A stretch of DNA of 64,000 nucleotides. Source: Syntrophotalea carbinolica DSM 2380. Its GTDB lineage: Bacteria > Desulfobacterota > Desulfuromonadia > Desulfuromonadales > Syntrophotaleaceae. The stretch's first letter is position 1, and every line of letters begins with the position of its first letter. The stretch is taken from NCBI RefSeq assembly GCF_000012885.1, contig NC_007498.2, positions 3,566,001 through 3,630,000 of the forward strand, in the 5' to 3' direction. Positions 44,269 to 53,668 of this stretch are shown piece after piece. The notes beneath the pieces were generated by a model. The model did no database searches. It had not been told where the DNA came from and saw nothing but the letters and a program-made list of their open reading frames with translations. The translations under genes were made by a program, and so were the position numbers.

Positions 44269-47200
44269 TGTTCAGCCGATTTTTCATTCACCGCCCCATC
44301 TTCGCGGCGGTTATTTCGATTATCATTGTCATCGCCGGGCTGGTGGCGGCCCGCACCTTGCCCGTTTCCCAGTATCCGGAAATCGCCCCGCCGACGGTAA
44401 GGGTTACCACCTCCTATCCGGGGGCCAATGCCAATGTCGTCGCCGAGACCGTGGCACAACCGATCGAGGAGCAGGTCAACGGTGTCGAGGGGATGCTCTA
44501 CATGTCGAGCACCTGCACCAATAACGGCGAATATACCCTGACCGTCACCTTCGAGGTCGGAACCGATCTGGATATGGCCGCGGTGCTGGTGCAGAACCGC
44601 GTGGCCATCGCCGAACCGTCGCTCCCCGAGGAGGTCAAGCGCAACGGCATATCGACCAAGAAGCAGTCGACTAACATTTTGTTGATCGCAAGCCTGTTTT
44701 CCCCCGACAGCCGTTTCGATACCCTGTATCTGAGCAATTACGCCTCCTTGCGCATCAAGGACGAACTGGCCAGGGTCGACGGCGTGGGCGATGTCACGAT
44801 TTTCGGGGCCCGCGACTACAGCATGCGCATCTGGCTCGATCCGGATCGACTGCGAGCCCGCAGCCTGACCACCGCCGATGTCATCGACGCCCTGCAGGAG
44901 CAAAACGTGCAGGTCGCCGCCGGCCAGATCGGCCAGGATCCCGCCCCCGCCGGACAGAGTTTTCAATTTACCGTCAATACCCTGGGCCGACTCAAGGATG
45001 CCGGACAATTCGAAAACATCATCGTCAAGGCCGGCAAGGAAGGCCGCCTGATCCGCCTGCGGGATATCGCCCGGGTGGAACTCGGGGCCAAAAACTATTC
45101 CAGCCTTTCCCAGCTTAACGGCACGCCCAGCGTATCTATCGGTATTTACCAGTTGCCGGGCGCCAACGCCCTGGAGGTGGCGGAACGGGTCGAAGCCAAA
45201 ATAGCGCAACTGTCAAAGACCTTTCCCGATGGTCTGGAGTACAAGATTCCGTTTAACACCACCATGTTCGTCGACACCGCCATCGACGAGGTGGTGATGA
45301 CCCTGTTGATCGCCGTGTTGTTGGTTTTCCTTACCATCTACGTGTTTCTGCAGGATTGGCGGGCCACCGTCATCCCGGCCCTGACCATCCCGGTGTCGCT
45401 CATCGGTACCTTCGCGGTCATGGCCGGCATGGGGGTCAGCATCAATATGTTGTCGCTGTTCGGTATCGTGCTGGCCATCGGCGTAGTGGTCGACGATGCC
45501 ATCGTGGTGGTGGAGAATACCGCGCGTAACATCGACGACCACGGTCTGACGCCCCGCGAAGCGACCATCCGGGCCATGCAGGAGGTGACCGGACCGATCA
45601 TCGCCACCACCCTGGTCCTGCTGGCGGTGTTTATCCCCACGGCGTTTCTGGGGGGCATCACCGGTCAGCTCTATCGCCAGTTCGCCCTGACCGTGGCGGT
45701 GGCTACGGTATTCAGTTCGATTAATGCTCTGACCCTGAGCCCGGCCCTGTGCGCTTTATTGCTGCGTCCGACAAAAACCGCTCACTGGGGCTTTTTCCGG
45801 CTGTTCAACTGGACCTTCGAGCGTACCAGTAATCTCTATGCCCGCCTGCTCGGCGGTCTGGTGCGACGGGCCGTTCTGACCCTGGTCTTGTTCGTGGCTC
45901 TGGCCACAATGGCCTTCTGGGGATTCGTGCGCCTGCCGACGGGGTTTGTGCCGAGTGAGGACCAGGGTTACTGTTTCGTCAGCATTCAATTACCCGATGC
46001 CGCATCGTTAGAACGTACCGGGGCGGTGGTCGAGCAGGTCAACCAGCGACTTGCCGCTATGGACGGCATCGGTGACTGGGTGTCGATCATCGGTTTTTCC
46101 CTTATCGACGGTGCCGCCAGTTCCAACATGGCCACGATCTGGGTCGTATTCGATCCCTGGGAAAAGCGCATGTCCGCGGATCTCAGTCAGGATGCCCTGG
46201 TCGGGCGAATGGCCGGAGAATTTTCCGGCATCCAGGAAGCCCGCATCTTTCCCTTCGTACCGCCATCGATCCGCGGCCTGGGTTTTGCCGGCGGCTTTCT
46301 CATGGAATTGCAGGATCGTAGCGGCGTCGGCCTGAATACCCTGCAAAATGTCGCTGCCGACATGGTTCAGGATGCCAACGCCCAATCGAAGTTGCAGGGG
46401 GTCTACACGACCTTCCGTGCCAACGTGCCGCAGCTGTTTGCGGATGTCGATCGCACTCAGGCCAAGACCCTGAATGTTCCCCTGTCCAACGTCTTCAATA
46501 CCCTGCAGGCTTTCCTCGGATCGGTCTACGTCAACGATTTCAATAAATTCGGGCGTACTTACCAGGTCAAGGTGCAGGCCGACGGAGCCTTCCGCAGCGA
46601 TGTGGAGGACATCCGCCGCCTGGAGGTGCGCGACACGGCGGGACGCATGATCCCCCTGGGCACCCTGGTATCGGTGAACGAAACCGTCGGGCCGCAATTG
46701 ATCCGGCGTTACAACATGTACCCTTCGGCCACCATCAACGGCCGTGCGGCAGCGGGGCGCAGCTCGGGCGAAGCCCTGGGCGTTATGGAAAGCCTCGCCG
46801 CGGCCAAGCTTCCCGCCAGCATGGGATTCGAATGGACCGGCATGTCCTATCAGGAAAGCACCACGGCAGACCAGGGATTGTTTATTTTCCTCCTGGCGGT
46901 GGTTTTCGTCTACCTGGTGTTATGCGCCCAGTACGAAAGCTGGTCGAGCCCGCTGGCCATCATTCTGTCGGTACCGCTGGCGCTGCTGGGCACGGCATCG
47001 GCAGTCATGATGCGGGGCATGGAGGTCAACGTCTATACCCAGATCGGTATCGTGTTACTCATTGCCCTGTCGTCCAAAACCTCCATCCTCATCGTCGAGT
47101 TCGCCAAGGCCAAGCGTGACGCCGGCGAGGATATCGCGGATGCGGCGCTGGAAGCGGCGCGCCTGCGCTTCCGGCCGATCCTGATGACCGCACTGACCTT

Positions 47201-47396
47201 CGTTCTCGGGGTCGCGCCGCTGGTTGTCGCCACCGGAGCCGGTGCCGCCAGCCGCCAGGCCCTCGGTACGGCGGTGTTCGGCGGCATGCTGTCGGCAACC
47301 TTCCTGCTGATACTGTTCGTTCCGGTTTTTTATGTGGTGATTCAAAGAGCCAGCGAAGCACTGCGGGCAAAATGGTTGGACAGAAATGACGAATAA
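44268..47396 (+). CDS. RND multidrug efflux pump (HAE1/AcrB type)
   Basis: A 1042-residue inner-membrane transporter with 12 membrane segments and two large periplasmic loops. Proton-relay residues are present: the aspartate pair in GVVVDDAIVVVENTARN near residue 405 and the lysine in LIALSSKTSILIVEFAKAK. It begins FSRFFIHRPIFAAVISI, normal for HAE1 pumps, which export hydrophobic drugs, dyes and solvents. The operon order (channel, adaptor, pump) is not the common adaptor-pump-channel order. Confidence 0.97.
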   Translation: MFSRFFIHRPIFAAVISIIIVIAGLVAARTLPVSQYPEIAPPTVRVTTSYPGANANVVAETVAQPIEEQVNGVEGMLYMSSTCTNNGEYTLTVTFEVGTDLDMAAVLVQNRVAIAEPSLPEEVKRNGISTKKQSTNILLIASLFSPDSRFDTLYLSNYASLRIKDELARVDGVGDVTIFGARDYSMRIWLDPDRLRARSLTTADVIDALQEQNVQVAAGQIGQDPAPAGQSFQFTVNTLGRLKDAGQFENIIVKAGKEGRLIRLRDIARVELGAKNYSSLSQLNGTPSVSIGIYQLPGANALEVAERVEAKIAQLSKTFPDGLEYKIPFNTTMFVDTAIDEVVMTLLIAVLLVFLTIYVFLQDWRATVIPALTIPVSLIGTFAVMAGMGVSINMLSLFGIVLAIGVVVDDAIVVVENTARNIDDHGLTPREATIRAMQEVTGPIIATTLVLLAVFIPTAFLGGITGQLYRQFALTVAVATVFSSINALTLSPALCALLLRPTKTAHWGFFRLFNWTFERTSNLYARLLGGLVRRAVLTLVLFVALATMAFWGFVRLPTGFVPSEDQGYCFVSIQLPDAASLERTGAVVEQVNQRLAAMDGIGDWVSIIGFSLIDGAASSNMATIWVVFDPWEKRMSADLSQDALVGRMAGEFSGIQEARIFPFVPPSIRGLGFAGGFLMELQDRSGVGLNTLQNVAADMVQDANAQSKLQGVYTTFRANVPQLFADVDRTQAKTLNVPLSNVFNTLQAFLGSVYVNDFNKFGRTYQVKVQADGAFRSDVEDIRRLEVRDTAGRMIPLGTLVSVNETVGPQLIRRYNMYPSATINGRAAAGRSSGEALGVMESLAAAKLPASMGFEWTGMSYQESTTADQGLFIFLLAVVFVYLVLCAQYESWSSPLAIILSVPLALLGTASAVMMRGMEVNVYTQIGIVLLIALSSKTSILIVEFAKAKRDAGEDIADAALEAARLRFRPILMTALTFVLGVAPLVVATGAGAASRQALGTAVFGGMLSATFLLILFVPVFYVVIQRASEALRAKWLDRNDE

Positions 47397-47496
47397 CGAT
47401 AACCTTTTAGCGGCCGGATGGCGTCTTGACGCCTCCGGGCCAAACGTTTCCCGCCGATGCGGCGAGACTTTGAACCGATTTTAGGAAGGAGATGGA

Positions 47497-48105
47497 ATGG
47501 CCCGAAAAACCAAGGCAGAAGCCGAACAGACCCGCCGGGACATCCTTGAGGCCGCGCTGGAGCTGTTTCACGCCAAAGGTTATACCCGGACCACACTGGA
47601 AGAAATCGCCCGCAGCGCCGGCGTCACCAGGGGCGCCATCTACTGGCATTTCAAAGACAAGGTCGACCTTTTCAACGGTCTCAAGGACGAGATCGAATGT
47701 TCCACCGAAACCCGCCTGGAGGATCTGCTGCTGGTTTCGGTGAACGAACTTTCGGATTTTCGCGACAACATTCTGCGACTGTATCGCAACCTTGAAAACG
47801 ACGAACATTTCAAAAAGTTCTTCGAATTAATCTTTTTACGAGCGGAATTTACCGAGGAACTTCAGCCGGTATTGAACCAGTTCAAAATAAAACTGCACCG
47901 GCTGCAGCAAAAGGACACGGATGATTTTTCCCGCCTGCAACAAGCGGGGAAGATTTCGGCGAATCAAGATTGCGTACAATGTGCATTCGCCCTGCGTTGC
48001 CTGATCATAGGAAGCCTTAATTCCTGGCTGATAGAGGAGGGAACGTTTTCGATTGTGGAACGAGGCGGCGCACTGATAGACCACTTCCTGAATTCCTTAC
48101 GCTGA
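47497..48105 (+). CDS. TetR/AcrR-family transcriptional regulator
   Basis: A 202-residue repressor. The N-terminal HTH is complete: ETRR-like QTRRDILEAALELFHAKGY, TTLEEIARSAGVTRGAIYWHFKDKVDLF. The C-terminal ligand domain resembles AcrR/TtgR regulators of RND pumps (HFKKFFELIFLRAEFTEE). It has a strong AGGAAGGAGATGG site 100 bases after the pump gene and is probably the operon's own repressor, acting at the palindrome at 41517. That last point is inference. Confidence 0.92.
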   Translation: MARKTKAEAEQTRRDILEAALELFHAKGYTRTTLEEIARSAGVTRGAIYWHFKDKVDLFNGLKDEIECSTETRLEDLLLVSVNELSDFRDNILRLYRNLENDEHFKKFFELIFLRAEFTEELQPVLNQFKIKLHRLQQKDTDDFSRLQQAGKISANQDCVQCAFALRCLIIGSLNSWLIEEGTFSIVERGGALIDHFLNSLR

Positions 48106-48137
48106 CAACAGATAGTATCTTTCAGAAAGGAATGCCC

Positions 48138-48506
48138 ATGAGCGACGAACAAACCGCCGAGCAAAGAGTGGCAGCCTGCCTGCAACTCAGCGAAAAAGGC
48201 GAAGAAATGCTGAAAATCGTCCTTGAGGAAAAACTTCCCGAAGCGGCACAGCAACAGCTGTGGCTGGACTTCGACACCCGCTTCCGCCAGGGGTGTATCA
48301 AGGAGACGAACGGCAACGTGGCCCTCGACAATGAGGCTTTTGCCGCATTTGCCGACGATTCCCATGCGATACCGATCAACACGGGAGTGGAGATTTACAA
48401 CGGTTGTTCAAAAGCGTTGGCGGGACTGGAAGGTCACGACTGCCGCGTCCTGAGATGCCTGGCCCAGATCTACCTGGCGGCAAAAATGGCATTGAAGTTC
48501 AAATGA
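48138..48506 (+). CDS. small protein of unknown function downstream of the TetR gene
   Basis: A 122-residue soluble, acidic, helical protein (EQRVAACLQLSEKGEEMLKI; RVLRCLAQIYLAAKMALKF). The ATG at 48138 has AAAGGAATGCCC spacing; an ATG two codons upstream overlaps the ribosome-binding site. I do not recognise a family. Its position 30 bases after the regulator suggests cotranscription with the efflux regulator. Confidence 0.55.
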   Translation: MSDEQTAEQRVAACLQLSEKGEEMLKIVLEEKLPEAAQQQLWLDFDTRFRQGCIKETNGNVALDNEAFAAFADDSHAIPINTGVEIYNGCSKALAGLEGHDCRVLRCLAQIYLAAKMALKFK

Positions 48507-48555
48507 CAGGCAAGCAGAAGCGGGCCTAAAAGATCCGGAACCCGCCGTCTTCAGA

Positions 48556-48915
48556 TTAGACCTCGTTCTCCAGCACCCATGCATCGATGGCTTGCGCTGT
48601 TTCCTCGTCCAGATCGATAAACCGCATCCCCATACCGGGATCGTAAGGGGAATTGTGGGAAAAGTCGCGTTTCCAGATGACCTCGCAAAGGCAGGTTACG
48701 TAGCGTCCCAGAGGCGGGATGGGGATTTCCAGATCGAAGCGGCTGCCCGGCTCACGGGGGTTGACGGTGCTTATGTACAAGCCGCCGCGACTGATGTTGC
48801 GCGCATAACCGAAAAATACGCAGCTGTCGGAAGGACGGCTCTGGTGCACCACCAGCAAGGGGCACGAAAGGTATCTGCGACGCATGGACGTTCTTGAGAG
48901 GGTTTCCGTTGTCAT
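48556..48915 (-). CDS. PilZ-domain cyclic-di-GMP receptor
   Basis: A 119-residue single-domain protein with the two PilZ c-di-GMP motifs: RRRYLSC (RxxxR) and NISRGGLYI (D/NxSxxG). Such proteins bind cyclic di-GMP and alter motility, polysaccharide or pilus function. The ATG at 48915 is chosen over an upstream frame that overlaps the glycosyltransferase gene. It lies downstream of that glycosyltransferase on the same strand and may modulate surface polysaccharide; inference. Confidence 0.88.
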   Translation of the reverse strand: MTTETLSRTSMRRRYLSCPLLVVHQSRPSDSCVFFGYARNISRGGLYISTVNPREPGSRFDLEIPIPPLGRYVTCLCEVIWKRDFSHNSPYDPGMGMRFIDLDEETAQAIDAWVLENEV

Positions 48916-48959
48916 GACAGCTCTCTCTTTGATGGGGCCGGCAATCGGGCAGGGCAGGA

Positions 48960-50267
48960 TCACGCCACCCTACAACAATTCGATTTTTCAGACAACCTGC
49001 AAGAAGCACAAGGCGTGCCGATTTGCCGCTGCCGTAATAGCATCAGCTGTTTTTGCGGCTCGTCAACCGCTGGCAGACCGACCCGCCGCAACAGAGGCGC
49101 TATGGCCTCGGCTGCCGCTTGGCGTGGCCAGCCGGCATCGGTCAGATAGTGGATCAGTCGCGTCGTTTTCAATCCGTCGAACCAGCCATGGAATGCCTTC
49201 AGACGGCTTTGGCGATCGGCATGATTGCGACACAGCCGCGGCCACGTCTCCTGAAAGTTCTCTTTACGCAAAAACCCCGCCAGCAATTCACTGATAACTC
49301 CTGCCTGCTCAAGGATTTCCCCACCGTCGGTTTGCCAGTGGGCAGACACCAGCTGCAGCCAGTCATGCAGCATCTCGTAACAGCGAGGATCGTAGTAAAG
49401 CCGTGGCGCACTCCCATCCGACGCCAGCTGCGCCACGCTACGCCCGGTGCCAAAAGGCGTGCGCTGCGAAATCCGCGCCGAGGGGTAAACCACCGTATCG
49501 ACGACACCGCCAACCCCCGAGGTTTTGGCCAGTTGCTGTAAAAAATAGAAATCTTCGCCGGCCTGGCGGCGGTTCATGCCACCGGATCGCACATAGTCGT
49601 CAGCACGACAGACCATGGTGCTGCCGACGGTGTGAAAAGCATAGGGCGAGCCGGCCCATTGCAGACCGAGCACATGCCCGCGCAGATAGAGTTCGTAGGC
49701 TATCATGGCCTGCTGCTGCGCCTTTTCGCCGGTGACCGGATGACAAAAGGGCACCACCGCTCCGCCGGCTTCGGCGATGGCGAAATGGGCCTTTAAAGCC
49801 GGCAGGTAATCGTCTCGGACCAGGGTGTCGGCATCGAGATTCGCCAGGATCGGACCCGCCGCCCAGTCCAGTCGCTGCAGCACCAGATCGAGACCGATTT
49901 TGCGCGCCAGCCCCACACCGCCTTTGCCAGGCAGTTCCAACCCGTCGGCAGCAGCATCGACCCAACCCAGATGGGGCAAAAACCCGAGCGACTCCCTCAA
50001 TTTCCGTAAGGTCAGGTCATTATCCTGTTTATCGCTTGCGGCAGCGTCCTGTCGCTGATTGACCACCACAACCACCAGAAACTCTTCAAGCACAGAGGCC
50101 GGATTGGCCTGCAGGCTGGCCAAGGTGGCGAACAGATGGGCGCTTTCGGCCAGTGCCGGGATCACCACCGCGCCCCGATAGTCGTGGCGCAAAGCCCCCT
50201 CAATACGCCACGGGTGGGTTAGCGCACGTTTTTCCAGGTAGCGTTGGACAGCGACAGGCAAGGACAT
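48960..50267 (-). CDS. family 2-like glycosyltransferase
   Basis: A 435-residue protein with a GT-A type fold: AVVIPALAESAHLFATLASL at the start, DxD motif in ILANLDADTLVRDDYL, and GGMNRRQAGEDFYFLQQLAK (acceptor-side ED motif). No membrane segments stand out. The donor and acceptor sugars are unknown. The C-terminal part ends in CASCRLSEKSNCCRVA, a cysteine-rich tail that is unusual for the family. miaA lies just upstream on the same strand. Confidence 0.78.
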   Translation of the reverse strand: MSLPVAVQRYLEKRALTHPWRIEGALRHDYRGAVVIPALAESAHLFATLASLQANPASVLEEFLVVVVVNQRQDAAASDKQDNDLTLRKLRESLGFLPHLGWVDAAADGLELPGKGGVGLARKIGLDLVLQRLDWAAGPILANLDADTLVRDDYLPALKAHFAIAEAGGAVVPFCHPVTGEKAQQQAMIAYELYLRGHVLGLQWAGSPYAFHTVGSTMVCRADDYVRSGGMNRRQAGEDFYFLQQLAKTSGVGGVVDTVVYPSARISQRTPFGTGRSVAQLASDGSAPRLYYDPRCYEMLHDWLQLVSAHWQTDGGEILEQAGVISELLAGFLRKENFQETWPRLCRNHADRQSRLKAFHGWFDGLKTTRLIHYLTDAGWPRQAAAEAIAPLLRRVGLPAVDEPQKQLMLLRQRQIGTPCASCRLSEKSNCCRVA

Positions 50268-50282
50268 TGTGATAACCTGTGA

Positions 50283-51179
50283 TTAAGACATAAAAACGCG
50301 CAGCAACCCCTGCAGAGGGTCGCCGGCGCCATCCAGCCAATGGATCTGAACGCCCTGACGCTCCATACGGCGGAACCAGGTGTCCTGGCGTTTGGCGAAC
50401 TGATGGATGGCGCTGTTAAGCTTCTGAAACATGTCGTTGCGATTCAGCTCCCCGCGCAAATGCTGCGATACCAGCCGGTATTCGAGGCCATAGTGCTCCA
50501 ACATCCGGTGGGCGACTCCGGCATCAAGCAGCGCCTGAACTTCATCGATGAGCCCTGCGTCGAGACGCTCTTTGAGACGGGCGGTGATACGCCGCCGCAA
50601 CACGGCCCGCTCCCAGCGCACCCCGAACACCAGCGGCCGCAGTCCCGGCAGCACCGGGCCGGTTTCGCCGCAAGCCTTTTCGCCTTCGGCGATTTCGATG
50701 GCGCGCAGCAACCTCTCGCGATGGCCCAGATCGGTGGTGTTGTGCTGTTCCGGTTTGAGGGCCCGAAGCCGCTCTGCCAGTTGATCCATACTCAAGGGGT
50801 CCAGTTCGGCGCGCAAAACGGGATTCTCCGGCACCTTGACGAGACGGTAGTTGCGCAGCACGCAATCGAGGTACAGACCGGTACCGCCGACCAGCACCGG
50901 CAGTCTGCCTCGCTTGCGGATATCGGCGTAAGCCGTACAAAAACGCTCCTGAAAATCGAATACGGAAAACTCGCTGCCCGCCTCGCAGATGTCGATGAGA
51001 TGATACGGAACATCGCCGTATTCGGAGAGGTCTTTGCCGGTTCCGATGTCCATACCGCGAAAAACCTGCCGCGAATCGGCCGAAATGATTTCACCGTCAA
51101 GGGCGCGGGCCGCCGCCACTCCGAGGCGGGTTTTGCCGGAGGCGGTCGGGCCGAGGATGACCAACAGGTTGCATGTCAT
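50283..51179 (-). CDS. miaA: tRNA dimethylallyltransferase
   Basis: Adds the isopentenyl group to A37 of tRNAs reading UNN codons. The 298-residue enzyme has the P-loop ILGPTASGKTRLG, DSRQVFRGMDIGTGK, LVGGTGLYLDCVL and FAKRQDTWFRRM. The ATG at 51179 gives the normal family N-terminus; the frame upstream adds 53 unrelated residues. It is divergent from pcnB. Confidence 0.97.
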   Translation of the reverse strand: MTCNLLVILGPTASGKTRLGVAAARALDGEIISADSRQVFRGMDIGTGKDLSEYGDVPYHLIDICEAGSEFSVFDFQERFCTAYADIRKRGRLPVLVGGTGLYLDCVLRNYRLVKVPENPVLRAELDPLSMDQLAERLRALKPEQHNTTDLGHRERLLRAIEIAEGEKACGETGPVLPGLRPLVFGVRWERAVLRRRITARLKERLDAGLIDEVQALLDAGVAHRMLEHYGLEYRLVSQHLRGELNRNDMFQKLNSAIHQFAKRQDTWFRRMERQGVQIHWLDGAGDPLQGLLRVFMS

Positions 51180-51326
51180 AAAAAAACCTGGGAACGGGTT
51201 GGATAAACGGGTATCGCCGCATGATAGGATTTTTGACAGTCCTTTGCAACGGTATGAACACATCGATGCTTTCCTTTGCGCACAAACTCTGATAAATTGG
51301 ATCGCATTTTGAAAGAACCTTATTCC

Positions 51327-52655
51327 ATGAAAATTCAAGCAGTTGAGCCTATGATTATGACTGAACCGGACAAGGAAATGGATACCGGCGCACAGGGCCC
51401 TGTAATCGTGCCCCGTTCACAACATTCCATTTCCCGCAAACACATCAACGAACATAGTCTCAAAGTCCTGTACCGGCTGCGCAATCACGGTTTCAAGGCT
51501 TATCTGGTCGGCGGAGGCGTACGTGACCTGCTTCTGAATCGGCGCCCCAAGGATTTCGATGTAGCGACCGATGCCACCCCGTCGCAGGTCAAAAAACTGT
51601 TCCGCAACTGCTTCCTGGTCGGCCGGCGGTTTCGCCTGGCCCATATCCGGTTTGCCGAAAACTACGTCGTCGAAGTCGCCACCTTCCGGCGGCAACCGCG
51701 CCCCGAGGAACTGCCGGACGATCCGGCGGAACATTTCTTCTTTACCGAAAACGTGTTCGGCACGCCGCGCGAAGATGCCTTTCGCCGCGACTTTTCCATC
51801 AACGGACTGTTTTACAACATCGACGATTTTTCCGTCATCGACCACGTCGGCGGGCTCCAGGATCTGGAAGCCAGACGCTTGCGGGTCATCGGCGATCCGT
51901 TGGTGCGATTCACCGAGGATCCGGTCCGCATGTTGCGGGCTCTGGAGTTTGCCGCGCGCCTGGGCTTTTCCCTCGACGAAGGGATTCGGGAAGCCATCTA
52001 TCTGCGCGGCCCCCTGATTGCGGAAGCAGCGCCGGCCCGGATTCGCGAGGAAGTGATGGAACTGTTTCGGCACGCGGTGGCGGGGCCGGTGTTCCGCGAA
52101 GCCCAGGCCATGGGGCTGCTGAGCCACCTGCTGGCCGGTTACGAGGTAACCGAGGAAACCCTGGCGCTGCTGGAAGGCGTCGACCGGCGCACCGGCAAAG
52201 GTGCCGCCGTGGAAGAATCGCTGGTACTGGCGACCCTGTTTCTGGCACGCTTTCGCCATGCCCTGCCGACAGACGATGAAGCCACGATAGGCAACGCCTT
52301 GCAGCTGGCCAATCTGCTGCTCACCCCCATGTGCGCCTATTTCCGCATCGCCCACGGAACCCGTGCCCGTGCCCGGGACCTGCTCATCGGTTTCTTCCGT
52401 CTCAGCCGAGGCCGCGGTCGGCGGGGCGAGGCCCGCTTCCTGCGTCACACCAGCTCCGTGCAAGCACTGGAGTTCTTTGCCCTCTGGTGCGAAACCACGC
52501 AGCAGCAACTCGATCTGCTGGCGGACTGGCGGCTGGCTTTTGCCGGCACCGAGGCCCCGTCCGCCAAAAGTAGCAAACCCAGCCGTCGCCGTCCTCGCCG
52601 CCGGCGGCGAAGCGGGCAACGACGGTCGCCTAAGCCGGCTCCCAAGGCGGACTAG
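51327..52655 (+). CDS. pcnB: poly(A) polymerase / CCA-adding-like nucleotidyltransferase (PcnB type)
   Basis: A 442-residue class II nucleotidyltransferase. The catalytic head is VGGGVRDLLLNRRPKDFDVATDA, followed by FLVGRRFRLAHIRFAENYVVEVATFRR, typical of PcnB rather than Cca, and the RNA-binding neck with LRALEFAARLGFSLDEG. The C-terminus is very basic (KPSRRRPRRRRRSGQRR), probably for RNA binding. It would add 3' A tails to RNAs for decay. The ATG at 51327 with GAAAGAACC ahead is chosen; a TTG 17 codons upstream is less likely. Confidence 0.92.
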   Translation: MKIQAVEPMIMTEPDKEMDTGAQGPVIVPRSQHSISRKHINEHSLKVLYRLRNHGFKAYLVGGGVRDLLLNRRPKDFDVATDATPSQVKKLFRNCFLVGRRFRLAHIRFAENYVVEVATFRRQPRPEELPDDPAEHFFFTENVFGTPREDAFRRDFSINGLFYNIDDFSVIDHVGGLQDLEARRLRVIGDPLVRFTEDPVRMLRALEFAARLGFSLDEGIREAIYLRGPLIAEAAPARIREEVMELFRHAVAGPVFREAQAMGLLSHLLAGYEVTEETLALLEGVDRRTGKGAAVEESLVLATLFLARFRHALPTDDEATIGNALQLANLLLTPMCAYFRIAHGTRARARDLLIGFFRLSRGRGRRGEARFLRHTSSVQALEFFALWCETTQQQLDLLADWRLAFAGTEAPSAKSSKPSRRRPRRRRRSGQRRSPKPAPKAD

Positions 52656-52702
52656 CCACCAGGAACCACAGACATCGACCCTGCGGCTGAAAAGGAGGAA
52701 CC

Positions 52703-53644
52703 ATGCGCTGTCCCCGTTGTCAGGCGGTTGTTTCGGAACAAGCCAAATTCTGTGAGTTGTGTGGAATAAAACTCGAACGCGATGCCCGATCCCTGCATGA
52801 AGAAGCGGTCGACCTTTACCATCGCGGGCAGGTCGAGCAGGCGCTGTCGCTGTGGAAGGAGGCGCTGAAACTGGAACCCGACTTCAGCCAGGCGCACTAC
52901 TACATCGGGCTGGCGCTGTACGATCAAGGGGATCTGCCCCGCGCTATCAAGGCCTTTCGAGCGGCCCTGGCCGAGTCCCGGGAACCGTTCCGCATCCTCT
53001 TCAAGCTCGGCCTGGCACAGTACGGCCTGGGGGATCTTGCCGCCAGCGTGGCAAGTTTCAAACAGGCCCTGCAAGTCAATCCCGCCAGTGCCGAAACCTG
53101 TTATCGGTTGGGATTGTCCTATCTGCGGCAATCCGACCTGGAGCAGGCCCGTGCCGCCCTCGACGACGCCATCCGGCTCAATCCCAAATATACCCGGGCG
53201 CTTTTTATCCTGGGAATGATCTATTCCCAGCAAGGCAATCCTACCGAGGCCATCCGCCTGTTCCGTCAAGTCGAGCAGGCCAGTCCGGACTATACCGAGG
53301 CCTGTTTCGAGTTGGGGATGGCACTGTTGCGTAACGGCGAACTGGACGAGGCCGCTGCGCAGTTCGAAAAAACAACGGTCAACAGCCCCCGCTTTACGCC
53401 GGCCCATTTTATGCTGGGCGAAGCGCGACGGCGGGCCGGCAAACTGTCGGAAGCCATCAGCGCCTATCGGCAGGCGCTGGAACAGAATCCCCGCGATACC
53501 GAAGGCTGGCTGCATCTGGCGGAATGCCAGGCGCGCCTCGGGCAGACCGATGCCGCCCGCGAAGCCCTCGACAAGGTTCTGTCTCTCCACCCGGAACATC
53601 ACCAGGCAAAAGCCCTGGCAGAGCAGTTGACCAAGACCCTCTGA
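52703..53644 (+). CDS. zinc-ribbon / TPR-repeat protein
   Basis: A 313-residue protein. Residues 1-22 are a zinc ribbon (RCPRCQAVVSEQAKFCELCG). The remainder is about eight tetratricopeptide repeats, e.g. AHYYIGLALYDQGDLPRAIKAF and CFELGMALLRNGELDEAAAQF. No signal peptide or membrane segment, so a cytosolic scaffold. The start has an AAAAGGAGGAACC site. It is 24 bases upstream of hyuA and may be transcribed with it; a scaffold role for the hydantoinase-like subunits is conceivable but unproven. Confidence 0.85.
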   Translation: MRCPRCQAVVSEQAKFCELCGIKLERDARSLHEEAVDLYHRGQVEQALSLWKEALKLEPDFSQAHYYIGLALYDQGDLPRAIKAFRAALAESREPFRILFKLGLAQYGLGDLAASVASFKQALQVNPASAETCYRLGLSYLRQSDLEQARAALDDAIRLNPKYTRALFILGMIYSQQGNPTEAIRLFRQVEQASPDYTEACFELGMALLRNGELDEAAAQFEKTTVNSPRFTPAHFMLGEARRRAGKLSEAISAYRQALEQNPRDTEGWLHLAECQARLGQTDAAREALDKVLSLHPEHHQAKALAEQLTKTL

Positions 53645-53668
53645 CAGGTATGCAAAGGAAAAACTAGC

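Noticed and set aside
47400-47450. A hairpin CGGA-GGCGTC/GACGCC-TCCG after the pump gene as a terminator.
   Set aside because: It is bulged and lacks a T tract, so at most an attenuator-like fold.
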